Of a stretch of 9,930 nt of DNA, positions 4,874 to 9,930 are shown piece after piece; the stretch's first letter is position 1; each line of letters begins with the position of its first letter. This DNA comes from Actinomycetospora sp. (GTDB taxonomy: Bacteria; Actinomycetota; Actinomycetes; Mycobacteriales; Pseudonocardiaceae): contig JAICLN010000130.1 in the NCBI GenBank assembly GCA_025925615.1, positions 1-9,930 on the forward strand. Direction: 5' to 3'. The notes under the pieces were generated by a model that saw only the letters and a program-made list of their open reading frames with translations, ran no database searches and had not been told where the DNA came from. Both the position numbers and the translations under genes were made by a program.

Positions 4874-7687
4874 GTGACCGACGACCGTCGTACGGACCGT
4901 CGTCCCGTCAGCGGCTCCGCGGCACCACCCCGGCCGGGGTCGAACCCACCGCCCGGGCCGCCCCGGAACCTCCCGCCCGGCTGGAGCCCCGTGCCTCCCT
5001 CGGAGCGCAACGGCCAGGGCGCGCCCAACGGTCAGCCCGGACCCCACGGAGCCGGCCGCGGCCAGGCGCCACCTGCGAGACGGCCGGCCCAGGGCCCGCC
5101 GAACGGGCAGCCGTCGTCCGGACGGCCGCCGAACGGGCAGGCCCCCCAGCGCCCGGCCCCGAACAACCAGCCCGCCGGCCGGACTCCCCCCGGCCCGAAC
5201 GCCACCCGCGTCGAGGAACGCCCCGACTCCTGGGGCGCGGAGCGTCAGGAACCCCGCCTCCTGACCCACGAGGGTGCCCGCCCGCTCGCGACGGCGGCGA
5301 CGGCGACCACCGCCGCCTCCCGGACGTCGGCCGCCACCCGCGTCGGCGGCCGCCCGGGCACGGTGCCCACCGACGTCATCCAGGGCAGCGCCGCGCCCGG
5401 GCGCGCCCGCCCGACCGACGACCCGCCTGACGGTCCCGGGCATCGCCGGGGCGCGGACGGTCCCGACGACGAGCCGCCGAGCCGCCGCAAGGCGAAGCTC
5501 GCGGCCCTCTCCCCGCGCCAGCGACGCTGGCGGCGGGCCCGGCGCATCGGCTACGTCGTGCTGGCCGTCGTGATCCTGGGCCCGGTCCTCGCCTTCGCGA
5601 TCGGCTGGATCGCCTTCCGGATCCCCTCGGCGGACGACGCGACCAACAACCAGGTCGCGACGATCGACTACTCCGACGGCTCGACGATGGCCAGCCTCGC
5701 GCAGGCCCAGGGCAACCGGATCAAGGTCCCGCTCACGCAGGTGCCCGCCTGGGTGCAGCACGCGGTCGCCTCCGCCGAGGACCGCAGCTTCTACACGAAC
5801 TACGGGTTCGACCCGATCGGCATCGCCCGCGCCGCCTTCAACCAGGCCCAGGGCGGGTCCGGCGGCGGCTCCACGATCACCCAGCAGTACGTGAAGAACG
5901 TGCTGGTGGGCGACGAGCACTCCTACTGGCGCAAGTACCGCGAGGTGGTCATCGCGGCGAAGATCAACCAGGAGGAGTCGAAGGACCAGATCCTCGAGAA
6001 CTACCTGAACACCATCTACTTCGGGCGCGGGGCGTACGGGATCCAGGCCGCGTCGCAGGCCTACTACGGCCGCGACGTGAACACCCTGACGCCGGCCGAG
6101 GGGGCGGTGCTCGCCGGGCTCATCCAGGCGCCGTCGAAGTGGGACCCGGCCGTCGACCGGGGCGGCTCGCAGCAGCGGTGGAACTACGTGCTCGACGGGA
6201 TGGTCGACCAGAAGTGGCTCTCCCCGGCCGACCGCGCGGGCGCGGTGTTCCCGCCGACGCTGCCGCCCTCGGCGCGCAAGACCGGGATCCCGGACAACGA
6301 CCGGGGCCATATCGTCTCGGCGGTCAAGGACGAGCTCGCGTCGTACGGCATCACCGAGCAGCAGGTGAACCAGGAGGGGCTGAAGGTCGAGACGACCGTC
6401 GACCCGAAGCTCCAGCAGCAGGCCGCCGACGCCGCCGCGAAGACGCTGCAGGGCCAGCCCGCGAACCTGCGGACCGCCCTGGTCTCGGAGGACCCGCGCT
6501 CCGGCGCCGTCCTGGCCTACTACGGCGGCAGCGACGGCTCGGGCTTCGACTACGCCCAGACGCAGCGCCAGCCCGGGTCGTCGTTCAAGCCCTTCGTGCT
6601 GCTCGCCGGGCTCGAGCGCAACCCCCCGATCGGGCTCGGGACAACGTTCGACGGCTCCACCCCGCAGACGATCGCAGGGACCAAGGTGGAGAACTCCGAC
6701 GGCGAGAGCTGCCCGAACTGTGACCTCAAGACGGCGATGACGCTCTCGATCAACACCGTCTTCTACCAGCTCGGCGTCCAGGTGGGCCCGCAGAAGGTCG
6801 CCGACGCCGCGCACCAGGTGGGGGTCAGCGCCGGGCTCCAGAACCCCAGCGGCGGCATCGCGATCGGCGACAAGGAGGTCAAGCCCGGGGACATGGCCTC
6901 GGCGTACTCGACCTTCGCCGCGGACGGCACCTACCACCGCCCGCACATGGTCACGAAGGTGACGACGGCGGACGGCCGCGTCCTCTACGACGGCGGGGTC
7001 ACGGCACCCGAGCAGCGGATCAGCCAGCAGCTCGCCCGCAACGTCACCGAGTCCATGCTCGACGTCGCCTCGCACTCGCAGATCCCGCTCGCGAGCGGGC
7101 GGCCGGTCGCCTCGAAGACCGGCACCGTGCAGTCCTCGCAGCAGGGCCAGAACAACGACGCCTGGACGGTCGGCTACACCCCGCAGATCTCGACGGCGGT
7201 GTGGGTCGGGACCGACGACAACTCGCCGATCAAGACCAAGGGCGGCGCGCCGATCTACGGACGAGGCGTCCCCGGCCAGATCTGGCAGAAGTACATGAAC
7301 CAGGCGCTGCGCAACGAGCCGATCCAGCAGTTCTCCGACTTCGAGGCCATCGGCGCCCCGCCGGCCCCGCCCGCGCCCCCGACGCCCACGCCGGACCCGA
7401 ACAACCCGGACGGGCAGAACGGAAAGATCTGCATCAACGGCGTCTGCATCGACAAGCCCGGCGACGGGAACAACGGGCAGAACGGCAACAACGGGCAGAA
7501 CGGGAACAACGGCAACAACAACAACGGCGACAACAACGGCAACGGGAACAACGGCAACGGGAACAACGGGAACGGGAACAACGGCGGCGGGAACAACGGC
7601 GGCAACGGGAACAACGGCGGCAACGGGAACAACGGCCGCGGGAACGGCGGCGGTGGCAACGGTGACCTGTTCCCCGACGGCTTCTGA
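4874..7687 (+). CDS. ponA1: Bifunctional class A penicillin-binding protein (transglycosylase/transpeptidase)
   Basis: This membrane-anchored enzyme polymerises lipid II into glycan strands and cross-links the peptides, and is a beta-lactam target. It has 937 residues. Residues 1-224 are a Pro/Gly/Asn/Arg-rich disordered cytoplasmic region with repeated PPNGQ, ending in a basic stretch (RRKAKLAALSPRQRRWRRARR). One membrane helix follows at about 225-249. The GT51 domain has SAEDRSFYTNYG (catalytic Glu302), GGSTITQQ (331-338), a second conserved Glu357 in KYREVVIAAK, and NTIYFGRGAYGIQAASQAYYG. The transpeptidase domain has SSFK (nucleophile Ser569, Lys572), SIN (625-627) and KTG (748-750), so both activities look intact. 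The C-terminus is a Pro-rich linker (APPAPPAPPTPTPDP), a CINGVC pair, and about 70 Asn/Gly-rich residues, with no PASTA domain. It is longer than mycobacterial PonA1 mainly through the two low-complexity ends. It is preceded by the DUF5318 gene and followed 18 bases later by the GT87 gene, and is probably in an operon with both. Confidence 0.97.
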   Translation: MTDDRRTDRRPVSGSAAPPRPGSNPPPGPPRNLPPGWSPVPPSERNGQGAPNGQPGPHGAGRGQAPPARRPAQGPPNGQPSSGRPPNGQAPQRPAPNNQPAGRTPPGPNATRVEERPDSWGAERQEPRLLTHEGARPLATAATATTAASRTSAATRVGGRPGTVPTDVIQGSAAPGRARPTDDPPDGPGHRRGADGPDDEPPSRRKAKLAALSPRQRRWRRARRIGYVVLAVVILGPVLAFAIGWIAFRIPSADDATNNQVATIDYSDGSTMASLAQAQGNRIKVPLTQVPAWVQHAVASAEDRSFYTNYGFDPIGIARAAFNQAQGGSGGGSTITQQYVKNVLVGDEHSYWRKYREVVIAAKINQEESKDQILENYLNTIYFGRGAYGIQAASQAYYGRDVNTLTPAEGAVLAGLIQAPSKWDPAVDRGGSQQRWNYVLDGMVDQKWLSPADRAGAVFPPTLPPSARKTGIPDNDRGHIVSAVKDELASYGITEQQVNQEGLKVETTVDPKLQQQAADAAAKTLQGQPANLRTALVSEDPRSGAVLAYYGGSDGSGFDYAQTQRQPGSSFKPFVLLAGLERNPPIGLGTTFDGSTPQTIAGTKVENSDGESCPNCDLKTAMTLSINTVFYQLGVQVGPQKVADAAHQVGVSAGLQNPSGGIAIGDKEVKPGDMASAYSTFAADGTYHRPHMVTKVTTADGRVLYDGGVTAPEQRISQQLARNVTESMLDVASHSQIPLASGRPVASKTGTVQSSQQGQNNDAWTVGYTPQISTAVWVGTDDNSPIKTKGGAPIYGRGVPGQIWQKYMNQALRNEPIQQFSDFEAIGAPPAPPAPPTPTPDPNNPDGQNGKICINGVCIDKPGDGNNGQNGNNGQNGNNGNNNNGDNNGNGNNGNGNNGNGNNGGGNNGGNGNNGGNGNNGRGNGGGGNGDLFPDGF
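7466..7660 (+). repeat. Degenerate Asn/Gly-coding repeat in the PBP tail
   Basis: Imperfect tandem copies of a 15-base unit of the type GGCAACGGGAACAAC, encoding GNGNN variants, run through the 3' end of the PBP gene. Because all units are codon multiples, copy number can change without a frameshift. The opposite strand also stays open across it, but only as a by-product of composition. Confidence 0.85.
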
Positions 7688-7705
7688 CCCGGTCCCCGAG
7701 CACCG

Positions 7706-9316
7706 TTGACCTCGCAGGCCCCGCCCGAGCGCAGCCGCGCGCACGACCCGGCGTCGCTCGACCCGTCGTCCCGCGTGCTGCCGGCACACGAGGACGCGTT
7801 CGTCCGCGCCGCGAGCGCGGCGACCGGCGGACCGCTGGGCTCCCACGCCGTCGTCGGGCGGGTCGGGTTCTTCACCCCGCTCCGGGTCGTCCTGCTGCTC
7901 GCCACGATCGTGCTCGCGCTGGGCTGGTTCGCGAAGGCGCCGTGCCTGCAGCAGTACGTGGACGACAACGGGCAGACCCAGCTGGACTGGCGGGACGGCC
8001 GGCAGTACGTCGCGATGTTCTACTCCGACACCGTCCCGCTCTACACCGCCTAGCGGCACGACACAGGCGGCGTCCCGAACGTCACCAGCTGGGTCGACCA
8101 GCACGACGACGGCACCACGCAGGTCCGGTACATGGAGTACCCGGTGCTCACCGGGTTCTTCCAATGGGCCAATGCGCGCCTCGCGGCCGGCTGGCTCGCG
8201 ACCGGCGTCCTGCCCACCGCACTCGCCGTCGTCGTCTACTTCGACCTGTCCGCCTTCTGGCTCGCGCTCGCCTGGCTCGGCGTGGTCTGGGCCCTCGTGC
8301 GGCTGCGCCCGGGGCGGCCGTGGGACGCGGCGATCGCCGCGGTCTCGCCGTTGGTCGCCGTGCACGCCTTCACCAACTTCGACACCCTCGCCGTGGCCGG
8401 CGCGACCCTCGGGATGCTCGCGTGGTCGCGACGACGACCCGGGGTGGCCGGCGTCCTGCTCGGCCTGGGCGCGGCGGCGAAGCTGTACCCGCTCTTCCTG
8501 CTCTTCCCCCTGCTCCTGCTGTGCCTGCGCGCGGGACGGCTGCGGGCCTGGTGGCTCGTGACGGTCGCGGGGCTCGTGACCTGGGCGGCCGTCAACGTGC
8601 CGGTGGCCGTCATCGCGCCGACGGGGTGGTGGGAGTTCTTCCGGCTGAACTCGACGCGCGCGGCCGATCCCGACTCGATCTACAACGTCGTCTCGGGACT
8701 GTCCGGCTGGCCCGGGTTCGACGGGACCCTGGCGTCGGGCCAGACCCCGGCCGTGCTCAACGTCGTCACCGCCGTCGCGTTCGCCGCGTGCTGCGTCGCG
8801 GTCGCCGAGCTGGTGCGCCGGGCCCCGGTCCGGCCGCGCCTGGCCTCTATCGCCTTCCTGGTCGTCGCGGCCTTCCTGCTGACCAACAAGGTCTGGAGCC
8901 CGCAGTACTCGCTCTGGCTCGTCCCCCTGGCGGTGCTCGCCTACCCGCGGTGGCGCCCGCTGCTCGTCTGGATGGCGATCGACGCGTTCGTCTGGGTACC
9001 GCGGATGTACTACTACCTCGGGACGTCCAACAAGGGTCTCCCCGCACCGTGGTTCTACGGGGCGGTCCTGCTGCGTGACCTCGCGGTGATCGGCGTGGCG
9101 GTCCTGATCGTCCGCACCGTGCTGCGACCGGAGCTCGACCCGGTCCGGCTGCGCCCCGGCCGGTCGGGCCCCCCGGTCGCCGGGGCGGATCCCGACGGCG
9201 GGGTCCTCGACGGCGCACCCGATGCGGCGTGGTTCGCCGCCCGGCGTCGAGGCGGGGACGACCCGTCCCCGGCCGGGGTCGGGGAGGACACGACCACCCG
9301 ATCCGGGCGGGTCTGA
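7706..9316 (+). pseudogene. GT87-type (DUF2029) polyprenyl-phosphate glycosyltransferase, interrupted by in-frame TAG
   Basis: A 536-codon reading frame for a polytopic GT-C fold membrane protein of the GT87 family, which includes mannosyltransferases of PIM/LM assembly that use polyprenyl-phosphate-mannose outside the membrane. It matches Rv0051 in position and approximate length. Codon 116 (8051-8053) is TAG, and the same frame continues without shift to TGA 9314-9316. Before the stop are a first membrane helix ([17 protein letters not shown]) and the extracytoplasmic loop [16 protein letters not shown]; directly after it the loop goes on through [10 protein letters not shown] into helices typical of GT87, with [21 protein letters not shown] and [19 protein letters not shown]. 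Homologues as I recall them have Glu-Arg here, so GAG to TAG is a one-base explanation. The frame starts at TTG 7706, 18 bases after the PBP stop, with a weak ribosome site and probable coupling. The C-terminal 60 residues are Gly/Asp/Arg-rich and unconserved. Restart at ATG 8132 would lack helix 1. A sequencing error or readthrough remains possible. Confidence 0.8.
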
Positions 9317-9368
9317 GTCCGCGCGGCGCATCCGGCTCGCACACCGCGTGGCCCTACCGTGACGGACC

Positions 9369-9386
9369 GGTGACCCGGGCGTCACC
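9369..9386. promoter_or_regulatory. Inverted repeat GGTGAC-N6-GTCACC
   Basis: A perfect 6-bp dyad, GGTGAC (9369-9374) with GTCACC (9381-9386), and a GC-rich spacer. It is 52 bases past the GT87 stop and 140 bases before the secreted-protein start. It may be a regulator site for that gene or part of a terminator. The half-site spacing differs from the classical CRP dyad, so I do not assign a factor. Confidence 0.35.
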
Positions 9387-9439
9387 TCCGGAGCAGTGCC
9401 TCGTTGTGCCCCTCGTCGGAGCCCGTTCGACGACGCCGA

Positions 9440-9471
9440 GGTCCCGGACCGCGCACGCTGCGCCCGGGACC
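9440..9471 (+). other. Stable two-part hairpin in the leader of the secreted-protein gene
   Basis: An 8-bp perfect outer stem, GGTCCCGG (9440-9447) with CCGGGACC (9464-9471), encloses a 4-bp inner stem, GCGC (9451-9454) with GCGC (9460-9463), and a 5-base loop. The only unpaired bases in the stem are a 3-base bulge. It ends 55 bases before ATG 9527. With no T-run it could be a U-less terminator for the GT87 operon or a 5' leader element. Confidence 0.45.
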
Positions 9472-9526
9472 CACGGCCGCGTCACGGAGCGGGGCCGCAG
9501 ACGACGTTCCACGTAAGGGGTCCTGC

Positions 9527-9930
9527 ATGGCTGCGCGGTTCTCGCGTCTGGTGTCGTTCGCGACGGCCGGGGGTGTCCTCACCGGCTCGTTGCTGTTGGG
9601 GACAGGCATGGCGCTCGCCGCGCCGACCGCGCCCGCTGCGGGTGGTCAGGTCATCCCCGCCCAGTGCGGCACGACGGTCGCCGCGCGCCCGGGCGACACC
9701 GTCGAGGTGACCCCGCTGCTGGGTCTGCCGCTGCTCGTGCCCATCGGCACCGCCGCGGGCCCGCTGCAGTCGATCAACCAGACGATCGCCGGCTCGCTCT
9801 GCCAGGTGCAGGTCCAGCTCGTCGCGCCGGTGACCGCCGCCGTCACCGCGGCCGCGCCGCAGCTCGCGCCGGTCACGGCCCCGGTGGAGCAGGGCGCGCG
9901 GGCCGTGCTCGGTGGCCCGGCCCCGGCCCC
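9527..9930 (+). CDS. Secreted protein of unknown function (3' end outside window)
   Basis: The open frame runs from ATG 9527 to the end of the window with no stop, giving 134 complete codons. The start is supported by AAGGGG at 9515-9520, 6 bases upstream. The N-terminus is a clear Sec signal peptide: basic MAARFSR, a hydrophobic core (LVSFATAGGVLTGSLLLGTG), and a probable cleavage site after ALA at residues 29-31. The mature part begins Ala/Pro-rich. It holds two cysteines, Cys47 in IPAQCGTT and Cys92 in SLCQVQV, 45 residues apart and likely able to form a disulfide once exported. Between them is a hydrophobic stretch, TPLLGLPLLVPIGTA, and after Cys92 an Ala/Val/Pro-rich segment. I do not recognise the family and see no catalytic or cell-wall-binding motif. 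It has its own leader of about 210 bases, so it is probably a separate transcription unit. Confidence 0.8.
   Translation, partial: MAARFSRLVSFATAGGVLTGSLLLGTGMALAAPTAPAAGGQVIPAQCGTTVAARPGDTVEVTPLLGLPLLVPIGTAAGPLQSINQTIAGSLCQVQVQLVAPVTAAVTAAAPQLAPVTAPVEQGARAVLGGPAPA

Noticed and set aside
7255..7968. Minus-strand frame with Leu/Phe/Pro repeats opposite the Asn/Gly tail
   Set aside because: Its repeats are the reverse complement of the Asn/Gly codons of the PBP; no ribosome site or family resemblance.
7706..9316. Frameshift as the cause of the GT87 interruption
   Set aside because: Both parts are in the same frame and the translation between them reads through one TAG without any shift; a point nonsense change is sufficient.
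3857..9385. A 1842-codon open frame on the minus strand across the PBP and GT87 genes
   Set aside because: It is antisense to well-supported genes, has an Arg/Val/Gly/Pro-rich composition without domains, and also overlaps padR in another frame. High third-position GC removes stops from the complementary frame, so it is a compositional shadow.
9369..9386. CRP-type binding site
   Set aside because: The GTGA and TCAC half-sites are separated by 8 bases instead of the 6 of the classical site, so the match was not accepted.
9387..9526. c-di-AMP (ydaO-type) riboswitch before the secreted-protein gene
   Set aside because: Such riboswitches occur before actinobacterial cell-wall genes, but the conserved core sequences I know are not present; only a simple bulged hairpin is seen.

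Overview
The window is very GC-rich actinobacterial chromosome. Gene order and protein style suggest a member of the Pseudonocardiaceae (Pseudonocardia or Actinomycetospora type); the genus is inference. It is mostly a conserved housekeeping block. From memory of Mycobacterium tuberculosis, the order leuS ... ino1 - padR - DUF5318 gene - ponA1 - GT87 transferase matches Rv0041 ... Rv0046c, Rv0047c, Rv0049, Rv0050, Rv0051.

Layout: (1) 2-1147, 3' part of leuS (+). (2) 1148-2471, an accessory island: one orphan gene (1371-2333, +) with an AbiEi/DUF559-like architecture, flanked by two pairs of a 52-bp imperfect palindrome. All four copies align without gaps. Each is oriented the same way relative to the gene ending just before it (leuS, the orphan gene, and ino1 on the other strand). 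(3) 2472-4260 (-), padR then ino1, with a hairpin between them. (4) 4261-4402, a divergent control region with a PadR-type compound palindrome and a probable leaderless promoter. (5) 4403-9316 (+), a probable operon of a DUF5318 zinc-ribbon protein, a bifunctional class A penicillin-binding protein with a long Asn/Gly tail, and a GT87-type polyprenyl-phosphate mannosyltransferase-like membrane protein. The last is interrupted by a single in-frame TAG, with coding continuing in the same frame on both sides. (6) 9317-9526, a spacer with two inverted repeats. (7) 9527 to the window end, the start of a secreted protein of unknown function.

Functionally the block is about the cell envelope: Ino1 makes inositol phosphate, the precursor of phosphatidylinositol and mannosylated inositides; the PBP polymerises and cross-links peptidoglycan; the GT87 protein would add sugars outside the membrane. 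The least expected items are the oriented 52-bp palindrome family around the orphan gene and the amber codon in the GT87 gene. No tRNA, rRNA, CRISPR array, transposase or phage gene was seen. No gene-free stretch exceeds 300 bases.
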